From: Bryobacterales bacterium
Lineage (GTDB): Bacteria; Acidobacteriota; Terriglobia; Bryobacterales; Bryobacteraceae
NCBI GenBank assembly: GCA_016721425.1
Contig: JADKID010000012.1
Span: forward strand, 124,001 to 188,000
Length of the DNA stretch: 64,000 nt
Direction: 5' to 3'
Positions 18,555 through 27,218 of the stretch are shown one piece after another (position 1 is the first letter of the stretch; the number at the start of each line of letters is the position of its first letter). A program made the position numbers and the translations under genes. The notes beneath the pieces were generated by a model. The model saw only the letters and a list, made by a program, of their open reading frames with translations. It was not told where the DNA came from and ran no database searches.

Positions 18555-20075
18555 TCAGACGGCCGCGGCGCCGCAGCATTTCTTGTATTTCTTGCCGCTG
18601 CCGCAAGGGCAGGGGTCGTTGCGGCCGATCTTCTGGCTCACCGCCTGGGCGGGCGGCTCGTCATCGGAGTGATCGTGCTCGTGCTCGTCGTCGGGGAAGT
18701 AAACCGGATCGTAGCCGGCGCGCTCCAGGCGGCGATCCAGCGCCATGGCCAGGAAGTCCTCTTCCGTCTCACTGAGGCCGCCGGCCTTTTCCACCACCAT
18801 GTCGTAGAGCTTGGTGACGCTCTTGGGCGTGGTGTTGTGCTGGACGGAGAGGGCGTAGGCGAAGATGACGTCGTCGCGCACGTCCGCATCGGACATCAGC
18901 GGAACCAGTTCAAAGGCGAGTTCCGGAATGGGCATGGCGCCGACACCCTGGATCGCCTGGCGCCGGATGTGGATGTCCTCGTGGCGCAAGTTGGGCCCGA
19001 AGTACTTGCTGAAGCGCGTATCGAGCGAGCGCCACATGGCCTCGAGCGCGGCGGCGCGCGTCCGCACGTCTTCGTAGCCGGCCAGCAGGGCTGCGTTCAC
19101 CTGCGGGTCCGCAGATGCGCTGCACAGGCCGATCAGCGCGCCGGACCACTCCTCGGGCTCGTCCTGCAAAGTGGTGATCACGCGGATCAGGTGCTCCCGG
19201 ATGGGCTCTTCCTCGATGCGTTCGCCGAGGGCGCGCCACGCGGCCCCGCGGACGGAGGGTTCCGGATCGGTCTCGGCCAGCACGAAGAGTTGATCGCGCA
19301 CGTCGTCCGAGTAAGCGTCATCGGTGAAGCTGGCGGCGGCGCGGGCGCGGTAGACCGGATCTTCACACTCAAAGAAGCCGGCAACCTCTTCGGGCAGGAT
19401 CTGATCGAAGAGCGGCATGGACTGCGCGGGGTAGAGATCGAGGATGTCGAACTCCACCGGCTCGTGCGGGCCGCGTTCGCGATCGAGTTCGGCCAGACAC
19501 TCCTCCAGCACCTTGCGCTCCTCGGAGGCGGGCCGGGTATTTTCGAGGCAGGCGGCCACGGAATCTTTCAACGCCGGGTCGCCGTAAAGGCCGGCGCAGA
19601 GTGCGCCTTCGTAGGCGTCGCGGGCAACGGTATCGGCGATGAGGCCGCGGATGCGCTCGTCGCGCACGCCGAGAGTGGCGAGCAGGAAGACGAGATCGGG
19701 GCGATCGTCTTCAACGGAGGCGTCGTGCAGCTCCAGCAGGGGCTCGACAGCCGGCTCGCCGAGATCGGCGAAGGCCTCCATCAGCGGATCGGGAATGGAG
19801 TCCTCCCGCCTCTTGAGGAGCTCGACGAAGAAGGGGATGGCCAGTGGCGTGCGGAAATAGCGGTAGAGATCGAAAAACTGCTCGGTGAGATCGAGCATGG
19901 CGTCTTCCCTCTCGCCGGCTGTCATCATCTCCATCGCGGCCAGCGTTTCCTCCGGGCGGCTGATCAGAGACTGGATCAGCCGCTGGTCAAAACCGATGAG
20001 GCCGCGTTCTGCCTCCGACAGCAGAGCGGCGCACGGAGTGGAATCGAATTGAGCGGGAAGTGTCGGCATATGCAT
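18555..20075 (-). CDS. HEAT-repeat protein with C-terminal SEC-C zinc motif
   Basis: About 506 residues. The body consists of helical repeats of HEAT type (for example VRGAAWRALGERIEEEPI and DIHIRRQAIQGVGAMPIPEL). The last 25 residues form a SEC-C motif (CPCGSGKKYKKCCG) that binds zinc as in the SecA tail. Such tails often mediate ribosome or protein contact; a role in protein quality control is only a guess. A GTG frame start at 20090 lies within the terminator of the ribosomal operon, so ATG 20075 (or 20069) is preferred. Stretches rich in Asp and Glu make the protein very acidic. Confidence 0.85.
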   Translation of the reverse strand: MHMPTLPAQFDSTPCAALLSEAERGLIGFDQRLIQSLISRPEETLAAMEMMTAGEREDAMLDLTEQFFDLYRYFRTPLAIPFFVELLKRREDSIPDPLMEAFADLGEPAVEPLLELHDASVEDDRPDLVFLLATLGVRDERIRGLIADTVARDAYEGALCAGLYGDPALKDSVAACLENTRPASEERKVLEECLAELDRERGPHEPVEFDILDLYPAQSMPLFDQILPEEVAGFFECEDPVYRARAAASFTDDAYSDDVRDQLFVLAETDPEPSVRGAAWRALGERIEEEPIREHLIRVITTLQDEPEEWSGALIGLCSASADPQVNAALLAGYEDVRTRAAALEAMWRSLDTRFSKYFGPNLRHEDIHIRRQAIQGVGAMPIPELAFELVPLMSDADVRDDVIFAYALSVQHNTTPKSVTKLYDMVVEKAGGLSETEEDFLAMALDRRLERAGYDPVYFPDDEHEHDHSDDEPPAQAVSQKIGRNDPCPCGSGKKYKKCCGAAAV

Positions 20076-20111
20076 GAAAAAAGGGGACACACCTGGGTGC
20101 GCCCCCCTTTA
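20076..20111 (-). terminator. Rho-independent terminator of the ribosomal-protein operon
   Basis: On the minus strand, directly after rplI, the sequence forms a hairpin: AAAGGGG pairs with CCCC plus the run of T, and CGCAC pairs with GTGTG around a CCAG loop. A run of six T follows. It is the textbook form of an intrinsic terminator and closes the acyP-to-rplI block, separating it from the HEAT/SEC-C gene. Confidence 0.8.
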
Positions 20112-20128
20112 GTTCCTTGGCCCAGTAG

Positions 20129-20584
20129 TTACTGAGCGGCTTCGTCTTTGTTGACCACGAGCGTGATTTCGGCCACGACATCGCGGAAGAGCTTGATGGC
20201 GACCTTGTGCTCGCCCAGCGTTTTGACCGGAGCATCCAGCACGATCTTTTTGCGATCGATGTTGAAGCCCTGCTTTTCCAGCATGTCGGCGATGTCCTTG
20301 GAGGTGACGGAACCGAACAGCTGATCGGCTTCGCCGGCCTTCTGGACACTGGTGAGAGTGACACCGTTGAGGAGCTTGGCGAGCTCTTCGGCGGAGGTCT
20401 TCTCGACGGCCTCGCGGCGCAGAGCGGCCTGGCGCTCCTGCTCCACGATCTTCACGTTGGCGGCGGTGGCGATGACGGCCTTTTTGTTGGGGATCAGGAA
20501 GTTGCGCGCATAGCCGTTGGCAACCTTGACCATCTGGCCGCGGGTGCCGAGCTTTTCGACGTCTTCACGAAGGATAATCTGCAT
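20129..20584 (-). CDS. rplI: Ribosomal protein bL9
   Basis: The 151-residue protein has the L9 N-terminal domain (MQIILREDVEKLGTRGQMV, NGYARNFLIPNKKA), the long connecting helix (about 40-75) and the C-terminal RNA-binding domain (LFGSVTSKDIAD). It binds 23S rRNA near the L1 stalk on the large subunit. The length is normal. It is the last gene of rpsF-rpsR-rplI, five bases after rpsR, and is followed by a strong terminator. Confidence 0.98.
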   Translation of the reverse strand: MQIILREDVEKLGTRGQMVKVANGYARNFLIPNKKAVIATAANVKIVEQERQAALRREAVEKTSAEELAKLLNGVTLTSVQKAGEADQLFGSVTSKDIADMLEKQGFNIDRKKIVLDAPVKTLGEHKVAIKLFRDVVAEITLVVNKDEAAQ

Positions 20585-20589
20585 GGCGC

Positions 20590-20904
20590 TTATCTCTCCC
20601 TATCGGAGCCACTGGCAAACGGCAGCAGGGCGATGTTGCGGGCCACCTTGATGGCCTCTGTGATGCGGCGCTGGTTGAGCGCGTTCAAGCCGGAGATGCG
20701 GCGGGGGACGATCTTGCCGCGCTCGGTGATGAACTGGCTCAGCAGGCGAGTGTCTTTGTAATCGATGTAGTCGATCTTCTCGATGCAGATGCGATCGACC
20801 TTTTTGCGACGGAAATACTGGCGCTTGCCGGTGGCGACGGCCTTGTCGCCGCCGGTAGGCCTTTGGGAAGCGGCGATGGGGCGACCACCCTTTTGTTCAG
20901 CCAT
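20590..20904 (-). CDS. rpsR: Ribosomal protein bS18
   Basis: Small-subunit protein of 104 residues. The conserved core runs from FRRKKVDRICIEKIDYIDY through LLSQFITERGKIVPRRISG to ALNQRRITEAIKVARNIALL. The first 25 residues (EQKGGRPIAASQRPTGGDK) form a basic, flexible N-terminal extension longer than in E. coli (75 residues). It binds 16S rRNA with bS6 in the platform, and the rpsF gene lies directly upstream, as in most bacteria. Confidence 0.98.
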   Translation of the reverse strand: MAEQKGGRPIAASQRPTGGDKAVATGKRQYFRRKKVDRICIEKIDYIDYKDTRLLSQFITERGKIVPRRISGLNALNQRRITEAIKVARNIALLPFASGSDRER

Positions 20905-20925
20905 GGTGTCTATTCCTCCTCTTTC

Positions 20926-21483
20926 CTATTCCTGGGTCTCGGCAGCGGCGGGTGCGGCTTCCGGAGCCGCGGCAGCTTCCACAACAACTTCAGCGGGCGC
21001 AGCCGTCACAGGCTCAGCCAAAACCGGCGCGGCAGCCACGGGCGCTCCGGGCGCCGGGGCGCCAGGCGTGGGACCGCCGGGGGCCGGGGCCGACGGGAAC
21101 ACCGGCGATGCCGGCACGGGCGAACGCTCGCTGGGCGCCGGACGGCGCTTGGCGCGCTTCTCGCGCTGCTTGGTGCGCTTTTCCAGCTTCTTCAGCTTCT
21201 CGTCGATGCGCACCGTGATCCACTTGATCACCATATCGGTGACGCGCATGCGGCGCTCCACTTCTTTCACGGCCGCGGCTTCCGCGGTGAACTGCACCAG
21301 GACATAGAAGCCCTCGGTGCGCTTGTCCACACGGTAGGCGAGCTTGCGCACGCCCCATTTGTCTGCCTTTTCAACCGTCCCGCCACTCTTGACGATCAAT
21401 TCCTTGATCTGCTCGATGTAGGCGTCGATCTCCTCTTCAGGAGCATCAGGCCGGATGATGAAGAGCTCTTCGTAGATCCTCAT
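20926..21483 (-). CDS. rpsF: Ribosomal protein bS6 with a long Ala/Pro-rich tail
   Basis: The S6 domain occupies about residues 1-100 (RIYEELFIIRPDAPEEEID, GVRKLAYRVDKRTEGFYVLV). After a basic segment (LKKLEKRTKQREKRAKRRP) comes a tail of about 70 residues made almost only of Ala, Pro, Val, Gly and Glu (for example APAPGGPTPGAPAPGAP). E. coli S6 has a shorter acidic tail that is modified by added glutamates; this Pro/Ala tail is different and probably disordered. The ATG overlaps the pth stop (ATGA). Confidence 0.97.
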   Translation of the reverse strand: MRIYEELFIIRPDAPEEEIDAYIEQIKELIVKSGGTVEKADKWGVRKLAYRVDKRTEGFYVLVQFTAEAAAVKEVERRMRVTDMVIKWITVRIDEKLKKLEKRTKQREKRAKRRPAPSERSPVPASPVFPSAPAPGGPTPGAPAPGAPVAAAPVLAEPVTAAPAEVVVEAAAAPEAAPAAAETQE

Positions 21484-22082
21484 ATTTCCTCTCTATCGGA
21501 CCCTGGGGCGCGGCGGTTAACGGCCGCCATGGACTTTTCGACGCCCTGGGTGATCATGGATTCCACTGCGGCGCTTGCGGCGTCCAACAGCTCGTCCAGT
21601 TCCTTTTTCTGCCCGCTCTTGAAAGGAGCGAGCACAAATTTCGCTGCATCCTGGACCGGATGTCCCGGATCGATACCCAGCCTGAGCCGGGCAAACTCTT
21701 GCGTGCCCACGCAGCGGATGATGTCTTTCACACCGTTGTGTCCGCCGGCGGAACCCTTCGGCCGAACCCGCATCGACAACCAGGGAAGATCCAGATCGTC
21801 GTAAATCACCATCAGGCGGTCCGGCTTCAACGAATACTTCTCAAGCAGCCCTTGCACCGACTGCCCGCTCAAATTCATAAAGGTCTGAGGCTTGGCCAGC
21901 ATCGCCGGCTTGCCCTCCACCACGCCCATGCCTACTTCCGCCCGGCATTCCAGGCGGCCCATCCGGATCGAGTGGCGCGCTGCCAGACGATCGAGGGCCA
22001 GGAACCCGAGATTGTGCGGCGTGTATTCGTAGCCAGGGCCAGGATTGCCCAGCCCCACCACCAAAATCTCGGGTTCCGGCAT
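21480..22082 (-). CDS. pth: Peptidyl-tRNA hydrolase
   Basis: Cleaves peptidyl-tRNA released from stalled ribosomes. About 200 residues. Conserved elements are VVGLGNPGPGYEYTPHNLGF (with catalytic-region Asn and His), KPQTFMNLSG, YDDLDLP and GSAGGHNGVKDI. ATG 22082 begins PEPEILVVGLGNPG directly; an upstream TTG would add four residues. It lies between rplY and rpsF, the usual neighbourhood in many bacteria, and overlaps rpsF by four bases. Confidence 0.97.
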   Translation of the reverse strand: MPEPEILVVGLGNPGPGYEYTPHNLGFLALDRLAARHSIRMGRLECRAEVGMGVVEGKPAMLAKPQTFMNLSGQSVQGLLEKYSLKPDRLMVIYDDLDLPWLSMRVRPKGSAGGHNGVKDIIRCVGTQEFARLRLGIDPGHPVQDAAKFVLAPFKSGQKKELDELLDAASAAVESMITQGVEKSMAAVNRRAPGSDREEI

Positions 22083-22120
22083 GAACGCAACCAACTACAA
22101 GAAGCAAAGCAGTCCAGGGA

Positions 22121-22786
22121 CTACTTCTTCTTCTTGGTGTCGGCCTCTTCTTCCTTCTTACCCTTCTTCACCACTTCGGGCTCGGCCGCCTTGGCGTCAC
22201 CCTCGGCAGCTACCTCAGTGCCGCCGCGTGCGGCGACCACATGGCAGATGATGCGCTCGGGCAACCCCACCAGCTGCATCGAACCAAAGATCGGTATCTC
22301 GCCGGCGCGCAACGACTGGCCCAGCATCATCTGGCTCACGTCGATGTCGAACTTCTCCGGGATCTCGTCCGGCAGGCACCATACTTCGATGTCGCGCGAC
22401 AGGATCTCGAACAGGCCGCCCTGCGTCTTGACGCCCTTGGGATCGCCAATCGGGTGCACCGGAATGCGCACCTTGCGCGCCTTGGTCAGATCGATCCGCA
22501 GCAGGTCGATGTGCAGCAGGTTGTTCTTGATGGGATCGTGCTGCCAATCCACCACCATCACCGGGGTCACTTCCCCACCGGCGATGTCGACGTTGAAGAT
22601 CGAGTTGACGCCCGAGGACGAAAACAGGATCTTGTTCACTTCCTTCGGGCTGACAGTCACGGAAACCGGGTCCTTACCCGCGCCGTACACCACTGCCGGG
22701 ATCAGCTTCTGGACCCGCTGCCGCCGGGCTTCGTTCTTGCCACGCGTGGTGCGCGTTTCGGCGGCGATGGTGATGTCCTTCCTCAT
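22121..22786 (-). CDS. rplY: Ribosomal protein bL25, CTC (general stress) form
   Basis: The 221-residue protein is the two-domain CTC/TL5 type. The N-terminal 5S-rRNA-binding domain (ITIAAETRTTRGKNEARRQR, IPAVVYGAGK, VDWQHDPIKNNLLHIDLLRI) is followed by a C-terminal beta domain (RDIEVWCLPDEIPEKFDIDV). A highly charged tail of Lys and Glu ends the protein. It stabilises 5S rRNA in the large subunit. The gene sits between prs and pth, as is common. Confidence 0.96.
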   Translation of the reverse strand: MRKDITIAAETRTTRGKNEARRQRVQKLIPAVVYGAGKDPVSVTVSPKEVNKILFSSSGVNSIFNVDIAGGEVTPVMVVDWQHDPIKNNLLHIDLLRIDLTKARKVRIPVHPIGDPKGVKTQGGLFEILSRDIEVWCLPDEIPEKFDIDVSQMMLGQSLRAGEIPIFGSMQLVGLPERIICHVVAARGGTEVAAEGDAKAAEPEVVKKGKKEEEADTKKKK

Positions 22787-22801
22787 GGTACGCTCCTATT
22801 G

Positions 22802-23749
22802 CTAAACAAACAAAGAACTTACGGACGTTTCCTCATGAATGCTCTGGATTGCCCGCGCCAGTAGGCGGGCCACCGAGAGAACCCGGATCTTGCCGCACGC
22901 GGCGGCTTCCGGACGCAGAGGAATTGAGTCCGAAAATACAACTTCCTTCAAACGGGAATTCGTGATGCGCTCCACCGCCGGCCCCGAAAGCACGGCATGG
23001 GTGGCGCAGGCGGTGACGCTCTTGGCCCCGGCGTTCAACAACGCCTCGGTGGCTTTCACGAGCGTCCCGGCGGTGTCGATCAGATCGTCCACCACCAGAC
23101 AATCGAAGCCCTCCACTTCACCGATGATGTTCATCACTTCGGTGACGTTGGGGGCGTCGCGGCGCTTGTCGATGATGGCCAGCGGAGCCTCCAGACGCTT
23201 GGCGAAGGCGCGCGCGCGCTCCACACCGCCGGCGTCCGGCGAAACCACCAGCATGTTGCTGAGATCGACGTTATTGCGGAAATGCTCGATCATCACCGGC
23301 GCGGAGAAGAGGTGATCCACGGGCACGTCGAAGAAGCCCTGAATCTGCGCCGCATGGAGGTCCAACGTCAGCACACGGTCCGCCCCGGCGCGCTCCAGCA
23401 TGGAGGCCACAACCTTGGCCGAGATCGGCACGCGCGAACGGTCTTTCCGGTCCTGCCGCGCATAGCCGTAGTAGGGAATCACGGCCGTGATGCGGTCCCC
23501 CGAGGCGCGCTTCAGCGCGTCGATCATGAGGATCAGTTCCAACAGGTGGCGATCCGCCGGTGTGCACGTGGACTGGATGACAAAAACGTCGTTTCCACGC
23601 ACGTTTTCTTCAATTTGAACCCAGATTTCGCCGTCAGAGAAGCTCTTGACTGTCGCGCCGCCGAGCTCCACGCCCAATTCGCGCGCGATGGCGCAAGCCA
23701 ACACAGGATTGGAGTTACCCGCCAGGATTTTCAAGCGTTCTGGTCTCAT
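22802..23749 (-). CDS. prs: Ribose-phosphate pyrophosphokinase (PRPP synthase)
   Basis: Makes phosphoribosyl pyrophosphate from ribose 5-phosphate and ATP for nucleotide, His and Trp synthesis. ATG 23749 (GAGAGA upstream) starts RPERLKILAGNSNP, giving 315 residues, normal for class I enzymes. Diagnostic elements are FSDGEIWVQIEENVRG, IPYYGYARQDRKDRSRVPIS, the catalytic loop VVSPDAGGVERARAFAKRL, and the PRPP loop VVDDLIDTAGTL. It follows ispE after five bases. Confidence 0.97.
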   Translation of the reverse strand: MRPERLKILAGNSNPVLACAIARELGVELGGATVKSFSDGEIWVQIEENVRGNDVFVIQSTCTPADRHLLELILMIDALKRASGDRITAVIPYYGYARQDRKDRSRVPISAKVVASMLERAGADRVLTLDLHAAQIQGFFDVPVDHLFSAPVMIEHFRNNVDLSNMLVVSPDAGGVERARAFAKRLEAPLAIIDKRRDAPNVTEVMNIIGEVEGFDCLVVDDLIDTAGTLVKATEALLNAGAKSVTACATHAVLSGPAVERITNSRLKEVVFSDSIPLRPEAAACGKIRVLSVARLLARAIQSIHEETSVSSLFV

Positions 23750-23754
23750 CTCTC

Positions 23755-24705
23755 TCAGTGGCCTTTGGCGTGCCGGCTTTGGGGCGGCCACGTGTTCTCG
23801 AATGCGTGCTCTTGCAAACTGCGCCATACACGCGCCCGAAACTGAGCGCGCGTCAACATTGCTGTCGAGAAAACTTTGAGAGGCTCCGTGCGAAGCTTCG
23901 GAAGGGCTCCCTGAAGATTGACCCGGTCCGGAAACACCCCGAAGAGTGCTGCCCCACTGCCGGAGAGCCGTGCAGGCTGGGCCCCGAGTCGCTCGAGCTT
24001 TCTCCGCCAGACCCCCAACTCCGGATGAAGTTGAAAGACTGGCGTCTCGAAGTCGTTCTCCGCGTCAGACGCACGAAACGCCTGCCAGACAAACGACTGG
24101 AAAACATTCAGTTTAAAGCACTCCGGGGGGCTTGTCAAATCAGGCCGCCCCAGCGCGCGGTAGGCCGCCGCCGTGGAGACGTGGATCGGTGGCGCCAGCA
24201 CCACCACCGGCAGCGGTTTCGGCTCCGGCAGCGGGAACAACTCCTCGCCGCGCCCAATGCCCAGCGCCGCGCCGCCCACCAAAAAGAACGGCACATCGCT
24301 GCCCAGCGCCGCGCCCATCCCCATCAGCGTGGGCAGATCCGTATTGTGCCCGGTCAGCGCCGGCAACGCCAGCAGCACCGCCGCCGCGTCCGAGGATCCG
24401 CCGCCCAGCCCGCCGCCCATCGGGATCTGCTTTTCCAGCTTCATGCGCAGCACGCCGCGCACGTTGCGCTGCTCAAAGAACGCCCGGGCAGCCCGCGTGA
24501 CGAGGTTATCTTCAATGCCTAGAGCATCTTCCAGCTCGATGGCCGTCTTCCGGCCGGGCGTGAATTCAAACCGTAGCCGGTCCGCCAGCCCGATCGTCTG
24601 GAACACGGTGCGCAGTTCGTGAAAGCCGTCGGCGCGTTTGCCCAGAACCTTCAAACTGAGGTTCACCTTGGCGTGGGCGCGCAACGTGGCGCAGCGCGGT
24701 GGCAC
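23755..24705 (-). CDS. ispE: 4-diphosphocytidyl-2-C-methyl-D-erythritol kinase
   Basis: GHMP kinase of the MEP isoprenoid pathway that phosphorylates CDP-methylerythritol. The 316-residue protein has AHAKVNLSLKVLGKRADGFH at the N-terminus (catalytic Lys region), the ATP loop IPMGGGLGGGSSDAA, and SGSGAALFGVF near the end. The start is GTG at 24705, overlapping or abutting the apt stop (24707). Its place just before prs is a conserved arrangement. Confidence 0.96.
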   Translation of the reverse strand: MPPRCATLRAHAKVNLSLKVLGKRADGFHELRTVFQTIGLADRLRFEFTPGRKTAIELEDALGIEDNLVTRAARAFFEQRNVRGVLRMKLEKQIPMGGGLGGGSSDAAAVLLALPALTGHNTDLPTLMGMGAALGSDVPFFLVGGAALGIGRGEELFPLPEPKPLPVVVLAPPIHVSTAAAYRALGRPDLTSPPECFKLNVFQSFVWQAFRASDAENDFETPVFQLHPELGVWRRKLERLGAQPARLSGSGAALFGVFPDRVNLQGALPKLRTEPLKVFSTAMLTRAQFRARVWRSLQEHAFENTWPPQSRHAKGH

Positions 24706-24706
24706 G

Positions 24707-25222
24707 TTAGTAATGCAGGACCGAGAAGAGGTCCCGCCCGGCCAGTTTCTCGCGGCCCTTCAGAAAGTCCAGTTCCACCAGGAAGCCCAGCCCCAGCACC
24801 TGCCCGCCGGCGTTCTCCACCAACTGCGCCACCGCCGCCGCCGTTCCGCCCGTGGCCAGCACGTCGTCAATGATCAACACCTTCTGGCCCGGCGCTATGG
24901 CGTCCTGATGCATCTGCAACTGATCCGTGCCGTACTCCAGCGCATACTCCACGCTCACGGTCGCTGCCGGCAGCTTGCCCGGCTTGCGCACCGGCACAAA
25001 GCCCGCGCCCAGGGCGTAGGCCATGGCCGGCGCAAAGAAGAATCCGCGCGCCTCCACGCCCACCACGACGTCGATCTTGGTGCCCTGGTAGTGCGCGGTC
25101 ATGGCGTCGATGGTGTCGCGCCAGCCCTGCGGATCCTTGAGCAGCGTCGTGATGTCGTAAAAATTGATGCCGGGCTTGGGAAAGTCCGGAACTTCGCGAA
25201 TGAGTGACTTCAGGTCTGGCAT
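24707..25222 (-). CDS. apt: Adenine phosphoribosyltransferase
   Basis: Salvages adenine with PRPP to AMP. ATG 25222 opens PDLKSLIREVPDFPKPGINF, giving 171 residues, the family's usual length. Typical motifs are GVEARGFFFAPAMAYALG, VPVRKPGKLP, EYGTDQLQMHQDAI, and the PRPP loop VLIIDDVLATGGTAAA. A longer frame to 25531 runs through the acylphosphatase gene and is not real. Confidence 0.96.
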   Translation of the reverse strand: MPDLKSLIREVPDFPKPGINFYDITTLLKDPQGWRDTIDAMTAHYQGTKIDVVVGVEARGFFFAPAMAYALGAGFVPVRKPGKLPAATVSVEYALEYGTDQLQMHQDAIAPGQKVLIIDDVLATGGTAAAVAQLVENAGGQVLGLGFLVELDFLKGREKLAGRDLFSVLHY

Positions 25223-25242
25223 AGTCTGTTTCAGTGGGATGA

Positions 25243-25524
25243 TTAGCGGATCGAAAACCCATCCGATTGTAGCAAAGCGGCCTCCTGCTGCTCGACCCCG
25301 CGCACCTCGCCGAAGCGCGGGCCCTGGTGCAGATAGCCCGAGAATGCATCGAGCTGCGCCGCAGTCCCGCACGCCAGCGCCTCCACCGTGCCGTCGTCGC
25401 GATTGCGCACCCACCCGGTGACGCCCAACTCCAGCGCCCGGTCGCGGGCAAAGTAGCGATACCCCACGCCCTGCACACGACCGCGCACGACATACCGCCG
25501 GGCCATCCTCTCGGTCTTGGACAT
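25243..25524 (-). CDS. acyP: Acylphosphatase
   Basis: Small enzyme (about 93 residues) that hydrolyses acyl phosphates. The phosphate-binding loop reads GRVQGVGYRYF, with the conserved Arg, and the catalytic Asn is in GWVRNRDDGTVEA. ATG 25524 has an AGGA about nine bases upstream; ATG 25506 (MARRYVV) is an alternative. It starts the ribosomal/isoprenoid minus-strand block. Its start is only 18 bases from that of a divergent plus-strand gene, so one of the two start choices may be too early. Confidence 0.92.
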   Translation of the reverse strand: MSKTERMARRYVVRGRVQGVGYRYFARDRALELGVTGWVRNRDDGTVEALACGTAAQLDAFSGYLHQGPRFGEVRGVEQQEAALLQSDGFSIR

Positions 25525-25542
25525 GATACAAGTATCCTGTAG

Positions 25543-26154
25543 ATGCTCCACCCGCTCCAAGCCGTCCCCGCGGCGCGCCACGCGCTTCTGCTGCGCATCG
25601 CCATCTTCGCCGCCCTGGCCGCCAGCGCCGCCATGCTGTGGATCGGCTGGCCGCTGCGCAATAGCACCGCTCCGCTGGGTATCGCCAGCCTGGAACTAGC
25701 TCCCGATGGCGCGGCCAGCGCGGCCATTATCGAGACCTGGAAACAGCAGCACGCCGGCATCGATCTCACCAGCAACGATATGTCGACTCTGGTGCAGAGC
25801 GTGCCGCGCGGCCTCGAAGACCTGGCCGCCAGGGTCACACTCCTCGGCTATGGCTACGCGCTGGTCTACTGCCTCGCGCTCAGCATGATCTGTGTCTGGA
25901 TGGGCTCGCCCGGCTGGGGCGCCGCCATGGGTTGGCTGATCTGGCTGGGCGGCGTGCTGGACGCGCTGGAAAATGCCTTCCTGCTCCAAACCCTCTATGG
26001 CGACATAGGCGGCAGCCTGCCGGAAACCACCCACCGCATCGCCTGGGCCAAATTCGCCGTCATCGGGCTCTGCCTGGGCTACGCCATCTTCGCCCTGTGG
26101 CAGCATAGGCCGCGCCGGGCGTCTACCACTTCGGAGTCACCGGCTGTGCGCTAG
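25543..26154 (+). CDS. Integral membrane protein of unknown function
   Basis: The 203-residue protein has four likely membrane helices: LLLRIAIFAALAASAAML (about 15-35), YALVYCLALSMICVW, GWGAAMGWLIWLGGVLDAL and FAVIGLCLGYAIFALW. A periplasmic stretch of about 55 residues lies between helices 1 and 2. The LDALENAFLL segment, with its buried Glu, resembles small uncharacterised membrane families in Proteobacteria and Acidobacteria. I do not know a function. hemB follows 15 bases later and may be co-transcribed. Confidence 0.7.
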   Translation: MLHPLQAVPAARHALLLRIAIFAALAASAAMLWIGWPLRNSTAPLGIASLELAPDGAASAAIIETWKQQHAGIDLTSNDMSTLVQSVPRGLEDLAARVTLLGYGYALVYCLALSMICVWMGSPGWGAAMGWLIWLGGVLDALENAFLLQTLYGDIGGSLPETTHRIAWAKFAVIGLCLGYAIFALWQHRPRRASTTSESPAVR

Positions 26155-26169
26155 AATCCGAGATAGCCT

Positions 26170-27141
26170 ATGCCCTTCCCCATCCACCGTCCCCGCCGGC
26201 TCCGCTCGTCCGAGCCGATGCGCCGCCTGGTGCGCGAAACCAGCCTGGAACCCACGGACTTCATCCTGCCCCTCTTCGCCGTGGAAGGCGAAGGCGTGCG
26301 CAAGGAGATCAGCTCCATGCCCGGCAACCATCAGCTCTCCATCGACGAGTTACTGAAGGAGTGCGCCGAGTGCCGCGAGCTCGGCATCGGCGGCGTCATC
26401 CTGTTCGGCATTCCGGCCCACAAGGATGAGGAAGCCACCGGCGGCTATGACCCGGAAGGCATCGTGCAGCGCGCCGTGCGGGCCATCAAACAGGAGGTCC
26501 CGGGCCTGCTGGTGATGACCGATGTCTGCAACTGCGAATACACCAGCCACGGCCACTGCGGCAAGATCATCGATGGCGACGTCGACAACGACATCACGCT
26601 GAACTGGCTGGCGGCGGCGGCGGTCTCGCACGCCCAGGCCGGCGCCGATATCGTCGCCCCCTCCGATATGATGGACGGCCGCGTGGGCGCCATCCGGACG
26701 GCATTGGACAGCGCCGGATTCCCCAAGGTGCCCATCCTCAGCTATGCCGCCAAGTACGCCAGCGGCTTCTACGGGCCGTTCCGGGAGGCCGCCGAGTCCG
26801 CGCCCGCCTTTGGCGATCGGCGCAGCTATCAGATGGACCCGCCCAACTGGCGCGAAGCCCTGCGCGAAATGGAACTCGATCTGGAAGAGGGCGCCGACAT
26901 GCTCATGGTGAAGCCGGCCCTCCCCTACCTCGACATCATCCGGCAGGCCCGGGACCGTTTCGACGTGCCCATCGCCGCCTATCAGGTGTCCGGTGAGTTC
27001 AGCATGATCATGGCGGCCGCCCGCAACGGCTGGATCGATCAGGACCGCATCATGCTGGAGACGCTGCTCTGCTGCCGGCGCGCCGGCGCGGACTTCATCC
27101 TCACCTACTTCGCCCGCGATGCCGCCCGCCTGATCGGGTAA
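26170..27141 (+). CDS. hemB: Delta-aminolevulinic acid dehydratase (porphobilinogen synthase)
   Basis: Condenses two aminolevulinate molecules to porphobilinogen in haem synthesis. The length is a normal 323 residues. A Cys-type zinc site is visible in DVCNCEYTSHGHCG. The two Schiff-base lysines are in LSYAAKYASGFYGPFR and MLMVKPALPYLD. VSGEFSMI marks the C-terminal active-site lid. Having three Cys, it belongs to the zinc-dependent class, not the Asp-rich magnesium class. It is followed by a hairpin shared with the convergent PEP-CTERM gene. Confidence 0.97.
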   Translation: MPFPIHRPRRLRSSEPMRRLVRETSLEPTDFILPLFAVEGEGVRKEISSMPGNHQLSIDELLKECAECRELGIGGVILFGIPAHKDEEATGGYDPEGIVQRAVRAIKQEVPGLLVMTDVCNCEYTSHGHCGKIIDGDVDNDITLNWLAAAAVSHAQAGADIVAPSDMMDGRVGAIRTALDSAGFPKVPILSYAAKYASGFYGPFREAAESAPAFGDRRSYQMDPPNWREALREMELDLEEGADMLMVKPALPYLDIIRQARDRFDVPIAAYQVSGEFSMIMAAARNGWIDQDRIMLETLLCCRRAGADFILTYFARDAARLIG

Positions 27142-27168
27142 CGACCCGCAACCACCCCCAAACGCAGC

Positions 27169-27196
27169 AAAGCCCTGACCCGAAGGTCAGGGCTTT
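27169..27196. terminator. Hairpin between convergent hemB and PEP-CTERM genes
   Basis: A perfect 12-base stem (AAAGCCCTGACC and its complement) with a CGAA tetraloop lies between the two convergent genes. It lacks a long T run on the plus side and has a GCTGCGTTT stretch on the minus side. It probably ends transcription in both directions. Confidence 0.65.
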
Positions 27197-27218
27197 GTCG
27201 ATTGAGCGCTGTGAAGAA

